This document shows positions 33,714 to 43,711 of a stretch of 64,000 nt of DNA, piece by piece. The stretch lies in NCBI GenBank assembly GCA_030323885.1, contig CM059202.1, positions 46,890,849-46,954,848 on the forward strand. Direction: 5' to 3'. Under the pieces are notes generated by a model. It had not been told where the DNA came from. It did not search any database and saw only the letters and a list, made by a program, of their open reading frames with translations. The stretch is from Branchipolynoe longqiensis (taxonomy: Eukaryota; Annelida; Polychaeta; Phyllodocida; Polynoidae). The number at the start of each line of letters is the position of its first letter. Position 1 is the first letter of the stretch. The position numbers and the translations under genes were made by a program.

Positions 33714-36324
33714 GTAAGTATACTACCATTTTTCTTTTCAATAAGCATGTAAGATGTACGGCCTGTTCCTTTCTGGTCTCTCAGGTAATGTGTAGATGGA
33801 AAAAGCACAAAGAGACAAATGTACACTTCCCACATTTAATCTTCTTCTCTGCCCACCAATTACATCCGGCCACTAAGGTTCCGAATAAAACCTCATTTGG
33901 AGGCCTTGGGTGTGGATTTGGACGTGTTGGAGGATGCCAAAGTCCCAGAACATCCCCCGTGGTCGTTGAGGAAGATATCGGTTATCCTCCGACTCACGGA
34001 ACTGAGGAAGTCTGGGACACATCCACTCGAGTAGCAAGGACTGCATGCAGAGATTCAAGGCCAGTTTGCCGACCACCTCTCCATATACACTGATGGTTTG
34101 AAAGACCAAAGCCGGGTAGCTGCTGCAGCAGTCTGCTGACGGAAAAGATTTGGCATACGCTTGCCCGATCAGAGCTCGATTTTCACTGCGGGAGCCCGAG
34201 CACTCCTTCTCGCGTTGGAGTGTATCGAGGTATCCAACCACACTAACTATGTTATATACAGTGATTCATTCTCTTGCCTCCTGGCTGTTGCTGGGCTGAA
34301 AACGAATCACTCTATTCTAGCAACGGTCATTTATAAAATTAACCAATTGGCAACAGACGGGTATGACATCCACCTGTGCTGGGTGCCTGGCCATGCCGGC
34401 ATACAAGGCTGGCCATGAACGAGCGGATCGGGCTGGCCATGAACGAGCGGATCGGGCTGCCAAGAAGCCCCTGAACTGTGATCTTGAACCGTGTCTGATC
34501 CCTCACTCTGATCTGAAACTACTAATAGCCACCCACATACAATCCAAATGGCAACATGAGTGGGATGAAAACATTAATAAACTTTAAGAAATTGAACAAT
34601 CTGTGGGAAAACCACCACAGTCTCATGCAGGAGGTCGGCGGGACCAAGTGGTCCTTAGCTGCTGCCGAATTGGCCACTCGTGGCTTACACATGCTTTTCT
34701 GCTCACGGGGGAACCTCCCCCTGAATGTATTGGGTGTCAGTCCCCGCTGACTCTCAAACATATTTGATTCCCCGCTGACTCTCAAACATATTTGATTAAG
34801 TTGCGTTGATTTGTTGGCCCTGCGCCAACAATTCTACACTGCAGACAGTATGCATGACCTTTTTACTAAAGTAAAACAAGAAAACATTTTAGCCTTTTTG
34901 AGAGCAGCTGGACTGTACCACATCATATAATTTACTAAATAAATTCTATCAATTATTAATAACATTTTCTTTTTCTATAGGAATTTGCTTCCCTTGACCA
35001 CAAATATATGATTGTGAGCTTTCTAATTTAATGAGTGTCTATTGGCACATCATTGATTGTCTGCTTTTACATGTATAAGTGATGGTTTGAACAAAAAACT
35101 AACATTTCTTGCTGTGAATATGGCCTATGCTTCCAACACGGCATAAAGAAACCATCAATCAATCAATCAATCAAAACCTTCTCTCCAGGTGGCACCCCAG
35201 CCACCTACTCCTCGAGTTTTGCAGCGTTCCTCGAAGCACACGCTGTATATCTGGGAGTACCTGCTTAAAGTTGCATAATCTGATGCTTTTTAGATAAATA
35301 TATCAAATTAATCCCTGTAATCTACATTACTTTATGGTGAAGGAACGGTTATTGTAAGTAGCTAACTTTTGAGATATTTGAAGTAAAAACATGTCAGATT
35401 AATTTCACCATGCATGTCAAAATTCTGACACCATAGCCATAAGGTGTCAGCGGTGGCATATTAAAAGAAAACTAACTTAGCATTCCTTTGGTGCAGCGAC
35501 AAATGCTGGGGTGGGGGTGGGGGACGGTCCCTGGGTGGACCACCCCCCTAATGCAACTGTCTAGCAGCCACCACCCCTCCTCACCATGAGAGGTTACCTG
35601 CAACCGGGCTGGTCAGGTGGCAGGTCACTTGATTCTGTTGTAAAGTCCACAGCTGGAATATGTGGTTGTGTAGGCAGGCTATAGTGAAATCAATACAGGC
35701 AAAAAGAGAAAGGAAGAGTATAAAGAGTGAAAGAAGAGAGAGAGCCAAGCCCTCAGGTTTATTATTTATATGGTACATGGATCCAGTATGGTATATCACC
35801 TGACCACATTCTCCCAATGAGAATCAAGCATCTACAGCTCTACCAATGAGAATCAAGCATTTCAGGTCCCCATGGTTACAGTGATCTGCCCACCACCACC
35901 ACGCGGTGTGGCTCCCTTGGCCACCAGCTGCCCTGAGCTGAGTGTGTGGTGATCCATGACTAACAGAGGGGGGACGGGGTAGTGGGTAGAGCTCCAAGTG
36001 CCCCTTACACACAATGACTATTTACCCATGAATCAAGCACCACCAGCAACTACATCAACATCTATGCACCTGGCCCTATATACCTGCTTCACAAATAGAA
36101 CATTTGCATTCCCCCACCGGTGCATCATTATCAGAATATTTTACACTGTGATGCTCTGGTGTGTGAATCATCCATCTCTCTCCTAGTCTTCTCTTCGCGT
36201 TGTGTCAACTTACAGACCATGATTAATGTGGCCTATCACAATATCTATACTGAACTAGAATTTCATTCCTTAATTGTATCCGTTCAATTGGTGATGTTTG
36301 CTGGTTTGCTTTGTCTTCCCACAG
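33714..36324. other. Intron between exons b and c, carrying a LINE copy
   Basis: The intron begins GTAAGTAT and ends TTGTCTTCCCACAG, strong signals. A 5'-truncated LINE copy occupies 33,858-35,174. The stretch 35,175-36,324 has no recognised feature. Confidence 0.7.
33858..35174 (+). mobile_element. LINE copy in the EGF gene intron, RNase H to tail
   Basis: The copy starts within the region between RT and RNase H (ATAAAACCTCATTTGGAGGC). It keeps RNase H motifs (FTAGARALLLALE-type Glu motif; IYSDSFSCL; CWVPGHAGIQG), the 3' UTR and AATC tail, and is in the same orientation as the gene. Two small tandem duplications mark decay: a 24-bp unit with GGCCATGAACGAGCGGATCG (about 34,412-34,459) and a ~29-bp unit with CCCCGCTGACTCTCAAACAT (about 34,741-34,797). 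The frame is broken. Confidence 0.85.
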
Positions 36325-36480
36325 CTTGCAAGAAAAATTACTTTGGCAAGGATTGTAAATTGAAATGCCAATGCAAATCCCCAAAAGAGATCTGTAAGTC
36401 ACATAATGGAGACTGCCCACTGTCTGGTTGTTACGTTGGCAATAATGATACCTCCTGCTTGGCTCCAAAAATTAACTCAA
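36325..36480 (+). CDS. EGF/TM receptor gene, exon c: Cys-rich EGF-like module
   Basis: The 156-nt exon lies between acceptor TTGTCTTCCCACAG and donor GTAAGAAT, again phase 1 at both ends. It encodes CKKNYFGKDCKLKCQCKS, then EICKSHNGDCPLSGC and YVGNNDTSCLAPKINS. The NYFGxDCxxxCxC core and the NGDCPLSGC second half are again laminin/MEGF-like. Two possible N-glycosylation sites are visible: NDTS in this module and NITC in exon b. Position just before the TM exon makes this the membrane-proximal module. The open frame extends a little upstream into the intron, but the splice site and phase define the start. Confidence 0.8.
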
Positions 36481-36511
36481 GTAAGAATCCATTTAAATTG
36501 TCACTTCCTAG

Positions 36512-37178
36512 ACGTGAGCCTTTTTGGCATTAAAATTAACAATAGAGTCAAATCCATGAAGAGTAATGTATCCTGCAGTCTCTATGTAGATGACTGTTAT
36601 AAAGGTAAAAATATGAAAACTATAGAACGGCAGCCAGAAAATCATATATCACAGTTAGAAACTATACACCATCAAGTGCTTCGGCTGGCCCTGGGGGCTT
36701 TTAGAACCTCGCCCGTCCAGAGCCTCTATGTTGAAGGCCAAATATTTTAAATCCTGAATATAAGTACATTTTTATGACACCATTGTTCCCACTGACATTA
36801 AAACACACTTTATTCAACTGAGTGGATTTCATGGCCCTGCGCCAACAATTTTACACTGCAAACAGCATGCATGACATTTTTTACAAGAGTAAAACAAGAA
36901 AACAGTTTAGCCTTTTTGAGGGCAGTTGGTTTGTACCACCTCATATAGCTTTTTAAACAAATTTCATCAGTGAATAATACTATCATCTAGAATTTTATTT
37001 GGCTTCATCACAAGCTATATGATTGTGAGTTTAACAAATTCATGAGTGTCACAGAATTGATTGTATGCTTTTACATGTAAAAGCGATTGTTTGAACAGAA
37101 ACAAACATTTCTCGCTGTGAATATGGCCTATGCTGCCGACCCGGCGTAAAGCAACCAACCACCAATCAATCAATCAAA
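36512..37178 (+). mobile_element. LINE copy with internal deletions
   Basis: Pieces of RT (VSLFGIKINNRVKSM, CSLYVDDCYKG, LGAFRTSPVQSL) are joined with large parts missing, then to the zinc-knuckle region and the full 3' UTR with CAATCAATCAA tail. Non-functional. Confidence 0.85.
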
Positions 37179-38216
37179 CTGTCTATGCAATATGTGATAA
37201 AATTAAAAGGAACTATTTTAAATTCTGCATATAGCTACATTTTTATGTCACCATATGAACGCCTGTATGAAGCAAGGCCAACATACATAAAGCCGCTAGG
37301 TCTCATAATAATGCCTCAGTTGGAGGACCTGGGGGCAAACCTACATAATATAGCACCCTCAAAATATTCAGATGTTCCTCTTTGGCAGCTGAGGAAACCA
37401 AACATTATCCTCCAGCTGGCCATGTCGAAGAAATCCCAAACGCACCAACTTTCATATCATGAAAGCTTTATCGATGTGCGGAGTGCTTTTAGTTCCCACC
37501 TAGCCGTTTACACTGATGGGTTAAAGACATAGAACAGAGTCTCTGCGGCAGCAATCGTCCATGGACGTGAATTACGTATGCGTATTCCAGATCAGAGTTC
37601 CATCTTTACTGCTGGCACAAGCACTCCTACTCGCTTTAGAGTGCATCAAAACCTCAGCCAGTCATCAATTCATCACTTTCACGGACATTTTTTTCTGCCT
37701 TCAGACTTTAAACAATAGGAAACTCGACCACCCAATACTATTTAAAGTACTCATTAAACTAAACTCTCTTTCACTAGCAAAATTTGACATTCACCTATGT
37801 TGGGTGCCCAGTCACGTGGGTATCCCAGGAAATGAGAGAGCAGATCAAGCGTCACTCGAGCCCTGACTAGATCGAATGGGATGAACACCCAAACAACAAA
37901 CTCCATAGAATGGCCTTTTTTACTAAAGTAAAACAAGAAAACATTTTAGCCTTTTTGAGGGTAGCTGGTTTGTACCACCTCATATAGCTTTTTAAACAAA
38001 TTTCATCAGTGAATAATATTATCATCTAGAATTTGATTTACCTTGACCAGAAACTATATGATTGTGAGTTAAACAAATTTGTGAGTGTCTATTGACACAA
38101 AATTGATTGTATGCTTTTACATGTAAAAGCGATGGTTTGAACAAAAACAAACATTTCTCTCTGTAAATATGGCCTATGCTGCTGACACGGCGTAAAGCAA
38201 CCACCAATCAATCAGT
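37179..38216 (+). mobile_element. LINE copy, RNase H region to tail, internally deleted
   Basis: The copy begins at LSMQYVIKLKG (as after 24,795 in the longer copy). It has AVYTDGLKT followed by a stop, the later RNase H part (CWVPSHVGIPGNERADQA), then a deletion to the last codons and tail AATCAATCAGTC. It immediately follows the tail of the preceding copy. Confidence 0.85.
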
Positions 38217-38221
38217 CAATT

Positions 38222-39372
38222 CAACCAACTTTGGGAAAACCACCACAGACTCATGTGGGAGGTCAGCAGGACCAAGTGGTCGTTAGCCGCTGCTGTATTG
38301 GCCACTTGTGGCTTACACATGCTTTTCTGCTCAAGGGGGACTCTCCCCCTGGAATATATTGGCTGTCAATCCCCACTGACTCTCAAACACAATTTATTAT
38401 GTTGTGTAGAAAGTTTGGCACTGTGCCAACAACTTTCCACTGCAGACAGCATACATGACCTAAGCCAGCAGCTGCTGCGGGAGTTTGCCAGGGCAAGAAA
38501 TTTGGCGTTTGCATGCCCGATCAGAGCTAGATTTTTACGGTGGAAGCCCAAGCACTCCTTCTCGTTTTGGAAGTCATTGAACTATCCAATTACACTAAAT
38601 ATGTCATATACAGCGATTCGTTTTCCTGGCTGCAAGCTGTTGCTGGGCTCAAAACGGACCACCCTTTCCACCTGTGTTGGGTACCTGGCCATGCCGGCAT
38701 CCAGGGAAACGAACAAGCTGATCAGGCTGCGAAGGAGGCTCTGAACTATGATGTTGAACCATGTCTGATACCCCACTCTGATCTGAAACCACTACGAGCC
38801 ACCCACATCAAATCCAAATGACAAAATGAGTGGGATGAAAACGTTAACAAATTGCAGGAAATTGAATGGGCTGTGGGAAAACCACCACAGTGTGATGTGG
38901 GGGGTCGGTGGGACCAAGTGGTCATTGTGGCTAACACACGTTTTCCTGCTCAAGGGGGACCCCCCCTTGAATGTATTGGATCTCCGTCCCCACTGGCAGT
39001 CAAGCACCTTTGACTAAACTGTGTCGATTTTATGGCACTACGCCAACAACTTTACACTGCAAACAGCATGCATGACCTTTTTAGAAAAGTAAAACGAAGA
39101 CATTTTAACCTTTTTTAGGGAAGCTGGTCTGTACTACCTCATATAGTTCATTAAAACAATTTTTCATCAATTAATTCTTTCATCTACTTGATTTAATTAT
39201 ATGATTGTGAGCTTTTAAAAATGCATGAGTGCCTATTGACACATAATTAATTGTATGCTTTTACATTTTATGTAAAGGCGATGGTTAAATAAAAAACAAA
39301 CAATTCTCACAGTGAATATGGCCTGTGCTGCCGACACGGCGTAAAGAAACCACCAACCAATCAATCAATCAA
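38222..39372 (+). mobile_element. Rearranged LINE copies
   Basis: 38,222-38,461 is the zinc-knuckle segment (CGLHMLFCS; CIGCQ-like IGCQSPLTLKH). At 38,462 the sequence jumps back to the RNase H region (RFLRWKPKHS..., CWVPGHAGIQGNEQADQAA) and runs once more to the 3' UTR and tail at about 39,372. This is two joined truncated copies or one internal duplication. Confidence 0.8.
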
Positions 39373-39373
39373 A

Positions 39374-40156
39374 GCTCAAGCGGGACTCTCCCCTGGAATA
39401 TATTGGGTGTCAATCCCTCCTGACACTCAAACACATTTTATTAAGTTGTGTAGAAAGTGTGGCACTGTGGCAACAATTTTGCAACATGACATTTTCACTA
39501 AAGTAAAACAATATAATGGCCCACGGCCCTCCGACTCTCTCTCTCACACGCAGTCACACGGAAGAACACCAAGATTCAATACAGTGTACGCTTCACCCTT
39601 GGTTTATTGAACCATCTGCTCTCCGCGGCGTCAGTAGTTGTCTGACCCGCCCCCTGACTCGCCAGATCCCACATCGACTCTATAGGTGTGTGTGGGGGGG
39701 TGGGTCAACCACACGCAGTAGAGGTCAGCCCAGTTTGGGTCTGATCGGTGGCTACCCGTGCCGCCACCTGGCGCAGTGTAATGGTACTGCGCTGGTGGCG
39801 TCATAGTCTCCGCTGCTACCGCGTGATAGTAGAGCTCATGTTCAGACTACTACAACAAGAAACCATTTTAACCTTTTTGAGGACAGCTGGTCTATGCCAC
39901 CTCATATACCTTATTAAACCAATTTGATCAATTAATAATAATAAAACCTTTCACTTTTATCTAGAATTGTATTTACCTTGACCACATATAATACAATTGT
40001 AAGCTTTTTTAATTCATAAGTGCCTATAGACACATAATTGATCGTATACTTTTACATTATATGTAAAGCGATGGTTGAATAAAAAAACAAACACTTCTTG
40101 CCATGAATATGGCCTACGCTACCAACACAGCATAAAGAAGCCACCAATTAATCAAT
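39374..40156 (+). mobile_element. LINE 3' copy split by a solo LTR
   Basis: 39,374-39,511 and 39,859-40,156 together form one LINE 3' end (knuckle region, last codons, 3' UTR, AATTAATCAATC tail). The LTR at 39,512-39,854 interrupts it. Confidence 0.85.
39512..39854 (-). repeat. Solo LTR of Gypsy 2 family
   Basis: Homologous to 16,686-17,019 end to end (ATGGCCCACGG, CTCTCCGCGGCGTCA, AGACTACTACA). The flanking 4-bp repeat ACAA (39,508-39,511 and 39,855-39,858) is a TSD. No internal region remains, as after LTR-LTR recombination. Confidence 0.85.
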
Positions 40157-40206
40157 CTAAAACACAAATTTACATTGCTATGCTGTGATCTTTTCATCCA
40201 AAACAG

Positions 40207-40371
40207 AATATACTAGGAGGAAACAATTAATGACGTCGTTGAATCTTGGCATCATAATGTTTTTCTCTGTGTTCTGCCTCTTCGCATCCATCGTATGCAT
40301 CTTCAATAAGAAAAATAAGAAAAATAAGAAAAATAAGAAAAATAAAAAGAGAGCCAAGCCGATGATTGTAG
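40207..40371 (+). CDS. EGF/TM receptor gene, exon d: transmembrane and juxtamembrane segment
   Basis: The 165-nt exon lies between acceptor TCATCCAAAACAG and donor GTAAATAT, phase 1 at both ends, so it joins in frame to exon c. It encodes YTRRKQLMTSLN, a ~20-residue hydrophobic helix (LGIIMFFSVFCLFASIVCIF), then NKKNKKNKKNKKNKKRAKPM. The helix followed by a strongly basic run is a classic stop-transfer: outside before, cytoplasm after. The Asn-Lys run comes from a 9-bp AATAAGAAA tandem repeat within the exon. The downstream cytoplasmic exons are not recognised. Reading on without splicing gives 52 more residues to a stop at 40,529, but the donor fits the gene's phase rule better. Confidence 0.7.
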
Positions 40372-40615
40372 GTAAATATATTATTAGCGTTGAAAGTAAA
40401 ATAACTCATATAAAATACCTTGATGAAACAGCCCACAAATTAGATTTTGTAGCCATCACAATTAAATCCTTACTCAGTCCTGAGACAGTGGACTTTCAGC
40501 ATTCCTTCTTCATGGATCTTTTCAGATAAGACAGTTGATTCTTTTAGCTGTTATCATTAAAAGGGCATTGGCTGATGGTTTTGATTTTCTGCTGTTTTCT
40601 GAGATAAATATATTA
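40372..40615. other. Presumed intron after exon d
   Basis: AT-rich sequence, open in the exon d frame to 40,529. No domain. Confidence 0.5.
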
Positions 40616-40690
40616 GTTTGATTGCTATGTGTTATGTTGGCCTATGCTGCCGACATAGTGTAAAGCAACCACCAATCAATCAATCTATCA
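40616..40690 (+). mobile_element. Short LINE 3' tail
   Basis: TTGGCCTATGCTGCCGACAT followed by GTAAAGCAACCACCAATC and AATC repeats: only the last ~70 bp of the LINE. Confidence 0.75.
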
Positions 40691-40699
40691 ACCTTACTA

Positions 40700-40880
40700 T
40701 TTTACAACCTTGTCTCCCACTGGAATCTCATGGAGACTCTGGAACAACCTTTGTGGAAGTGACCATTGCCATATCGTGATCATTAGCAAGAAACCAGCTC
40801 AGAATCGAAAAGAACCGAGCTGGCGGCTGAGCAATGCTGACTGGGCACTTTTACAGGAGAAGAAATGCGTCCGAACCGAT
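40700..40880 (+). mobile_element. LINE endonuclease-domain fragment
   Basis: One frame reads TGISWRLWNNLCGSDHCHIV then ISKKPAQNRKEPSWRLSNAD. The GSDHxxI motif with the preceding LCG is the C-terminal signature of APE-type LINE endonucleases (active-site Asp and His). This is the only piece of the endonuclease domain seen in the window. Confidence 0.6.
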
Positions 40881-41097
40881 TGAGACGGTTTGTACTGCGT
40901 GTATGGTCTGCAGTTGCAGGTCAATGGCAGGGAGGCTGCCAAAGGTACTGTTTTGAGTAAGCATGCTATGGAGAATAAGGTAGTTGAATGCCTTGTTTGC
41001 TCATTTATGGACACTGGAGAAGAGCTGGCAGCTTGGGATCGCTGGAGATTGGGAAAGTCATCTGTGGAGATGTTTGGGGTGGTCGATGACTACTGCT

Positions 41098-41381
41098 AGA
41101 AAATATTTTAGCCTTTTTGAGTGCAGGTCTGTACCACCTCATTTAGTTTGCTAAATAAATTCTAACAATTATTAATAAACTTTTCCTTTTTTTTACGGGG
41201 ATTTGTTTCCCTCGGCCACAAATATATAATTGTGAGCTTTTTAATTTAATGAGTGTCTATTGGCACATAATTGATTGTCTGCTAAAAGCGATGGTTGAAC
41301 AAAAAACCAAACATTTCTCGCCGTGAATATGGCACATGCTGCTGACACGGCATAAAGCAACCACCAATCAATCAATCAATC
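41098..41381 (+). mobile_element. LINE 3' end with 9-bp TSD
   Basis: A 284-bp 5'-truncated copy. It ends with AATC repeats and is bracketed by ACTACTGCT at 41,089-41,097 and 41,382-41,390. Confidence 0.88.
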
Positions 41382-41605
41382 ACTACTGCTCCAAGGCACT
41401 GCGTGCTGTGCGACCCCCATTGAAACCGTTCAGCTATTAAATGAGTCAGACAGTGACTGTGTGAAGTTGAGGTGGAGCATTTACTGCGCCACAGGGACCA
41501 AGACAGGATGGTAAGGGTAGTAACTTCCAGCGCAAATAAGGGGGTGGGGAGTGGGGGGATCATCCACCATCGATCACAAAGGACCTAGTGAAGTACTGGT
41601 TTATG

Positions 41606-41947
41606 GGTTTGTTTGTTGTTGTTTTACGTCCTAGCAATATCTTTTACATCCTAGCAACATCTAAGGTCATATCAGTATGGGTAGCGACTTGTGACAGTGT
41701 GCACTCATGGTGACTTTATAGTGCTACCCCACTGGGAGACCAGGCCACCTGCACCACTCAGTCACATTATCCTGACACTGAGCCAACCAGTCCTTGCCCT
41801 ATCCTAATAATGTCGAGTGCCTGGCTAGGAAGAGACAAGTACCAATGCTTAAGTCATTGGTTTGACTCAATCAGGGTTCAAACCTACAGTCCCATACTCT
41901 ACAAACACGGGAGACGGACACTTTAACTCATTTGGCCATCCTGTCTG
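41606..41947 (-). mobile_element. Full-length tRNA-derived SINE
   Basis: On the minus strand: a tRNA-like head with B-box region GGGTTCGAACCC-like (here GGTTTGAACCC), then GTCAAACCAATGACTTAAG, TAGGATAGGGCAAGGACTGG, AGTCAGGATAATGTGACTGAG, CCCAGTGGGGTAGCACTATA and TGATATGACCTTAGATG. The 3' end is duplicated (two TTTTACATCCTAGCAA-like units on the + strand). Transcribed by RNA polymerase III and moved by a partner LINE. The central/3' block recalls the Meta-domain SINEs described from molluscs, from memory only. Confidence 0.85.
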
Positions 41948-42214
41948 GTTGCCCGGAGATGGTAGCCAAGGAGAAGCCGGCATCGCAGTCCCCCACCGGT
42001 GGACCATCAGGGTTATCTGTGTACAGGCAGGTCGTGAAGAAAGTACTATGTGCTCAGGACCATGAATGAGGTCGTTGGTTTGCTTTTGGCGGCGCAAAGT
42101 GTTCCATCGATGAGACCGTTCTGGCCGGTGATCGCGAGGGCAGGATAATTCTGGTGTAGATCGGGTTAGTTTGAAGCATCTGCGTAAGGAGAGAGACCCT
42201 AGCACCAATGTAAA
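41948..42214. other. No certain feature
   Basis: GC-richer than its surroundings and adjacent to the Gypsy 2 fragment; may be part of it. Confidence 0.4.
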
Positions 42215-42690
42215 TACTTCGGGTTGGACTATGAGGGCTTCAGCTCAACCCATATGGTAAGCCCGGATGCTGCCAACACGGATCAGGTAGCTGCTAACGA
42301 GGAAGCCGGTGTGCAGTCTGATGCTAGCATGGGACCGGCAGTGAGTACCACTGATGATATTATCGGGATGGCATGAGACAGATAGCTCAGTGCCTTTCTG
42401 CCTCAGCTTGAGCACCTCCAGACGACTGTATGAAGTATATTGTACAGCGTCAGGGGTGCGACCTATCCCACCCTATGGGTAGATGCCTGTTTGTCGATTC
42501 CACTTTCTCTCAGATGGTGCCTATTTTTAATCGATGCTGACACGGCGTAAAGAAACCACCAATCAATCAATCAATCATATTTTTAATCGAAGTCATTAAA
42601 TGGTTAGGTTGAGGAGTGTACTGCCATCGGGGTGATAAGTGAAGCCTCTGACTATGGCAATATGTATAGCGAATACACAAAGGCGGAGGT
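42215..42690 (+). mobile_element. Gypsy 2-family gag/protease fragment, + orientation
   Basis: Blocks match the reverse complement of 22,370-22,620: GTCTGATGCTAG, GGGATGGCAT, CTCCAGACGACTGTATG, GCGTCAGGGGTGCGACCTAT (GTCAGGGGTGCAACCTAT there) and GATGCCTGTTTGTCGATTCC. It is split by a 43-bp LINE tail. Confidence 0.7.
42535..42577 (+). mobile_element. Extremely short LINE insertion (43 bp) with 13-bp TSD
   Basis: TGCTGACACGGCGTAAAGAA and the AATC tail only, flanked by TATTTTTAATCGA at 42,522-42,534 and 42,578-42,590. Confidence 0.85.
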
Positions 42691-43300
42691 TAGTATACAT
42701 TGCGGTGTTGACACTGGATGCGTCCATGGGGTCACTGAGCCAACTGCATTGGGGGCAGGCAGAGTCAGTTGGTCAGCTGTTCTCAGTTATTATTTAACTG
42801 GGGTACGGGATGGCCTGTTTTGCAGGGTTGACCTACATCAGTCACATGCCACGCAGTTCTATTATTCCCATATTGTTGCGAGTAGTAGGGGATTGTGGGT
42901 ATTGCAGCACAGGGAAACATATCTGATACTGTTTCTTACCTATGGCACCACAGAAGAGTGCACAGCACCCCTAGAAGTGCTACAGGCCCTGAGCGGCATC
43001 CAGCCGGCACATCTTGTACCATTAACGATGGGTTGTGAGGTGGGCTTTGATGCCAAATGGGTCCAGATAGTGAAGTTCTTCGAAAAGAATGCCCCCGTGA
43101 GGAACAGGGGTAGAAGAGTTCATCTGTACGGCCCTTGCAGATCGTAAAGGTCGACAAATGGGGCGACTTGTTTGCCATGAGTCGCAGCTTGTCTCGCTGG
43201 AGGAACGGATCCTGGTGCATGGGGATGGTGAGCAGCGATTGCTCTCACTGATCCAACTCTGCACTTCATCTAGACGACACTATCCCGATCCAATTAATTG
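42691..43300 (+). other. Unrecognised, possibly more Gypsy 2-related sequence
   Basis: A + strand frame is open at 42,632-43,147 (171 codons), GC-richer than the flanks. It shows CGVDTGCVHGVTEPT and CTAPLEVLQALSGIQP but no motif I can assign. It follows on from a Gypsy fragment, so an element origin is more likely than a host exon. Confidence 0.3.
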
Positions 43301-43711
43301 ACTGGTCGTGACAAGCTCTAGTAGTAGAATTATGAGGAATATATTTATTTACAAACCTAATATATTTATCAGGTTGGAGAGTTTAACTCGTTTTAGCTAT
43401 GGTGGTCATTTGACCACCCAGTTAATTATCAAGGTCAAATTTTATATAAGATTAATGTACAGTTTGACAGTTTTGGGTGTGACACACTGAGTTTTGAAAT
43501 GTCTCCATATTGGAATACATCACTAGAAAGCAAACAAACATATCTAATTTCCTGAATATTTCCAGGACATTTAGATGGGACCGGATTGAGTAAATTAGCA
43601 GTGAATATTAGGAAATAATTCATAAGTTAGAACATATGGCTACAGGCCAGAACTGCTCATGATGGTACTGTGTTGGTAAAGCCATAAATCCCAAACAATA
43701 GGGCACCTCCA
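43301..43711. other. No recognisable feature
   Basis: AT-rich unique sequence. A short mirror GGTCATTTGACCACC is present but nothing else. Confidence 0.5.

Larger units (their letters stand above)
36481..40206. other. Intron between exons c and d, filled with LINE copies and a solo LTR
   Basis: It begins GTAAGAAT and ends CCAAAACAG. From 36,512 to 40,156 it is almost wholly LINE sequence in the gene's orientation, with one LTR. The last LINE tail ends only ~50 bp before the acceptor of exon d. Confidence 0.75.

Noticed and set aside
33551..34093. 180-codon open frame as a single gene
   Set aside because: Only the part 33,609-33,713 is exon-like; the rest reads through intron and into a LINE copy in the wrong frame.
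36120..36533. 137-codon open frame as a single gene
   Set aside because: The Cys-rich part is bounded by clear splice sites at 36,325 and 36,480; the remainder is intron.
40890..41099. + strand 70-codon frame ending at the LINE insertion
   Set aside because: Not recognisable, short, and next to LINE debris; the GC-richer composition alone is not enough.
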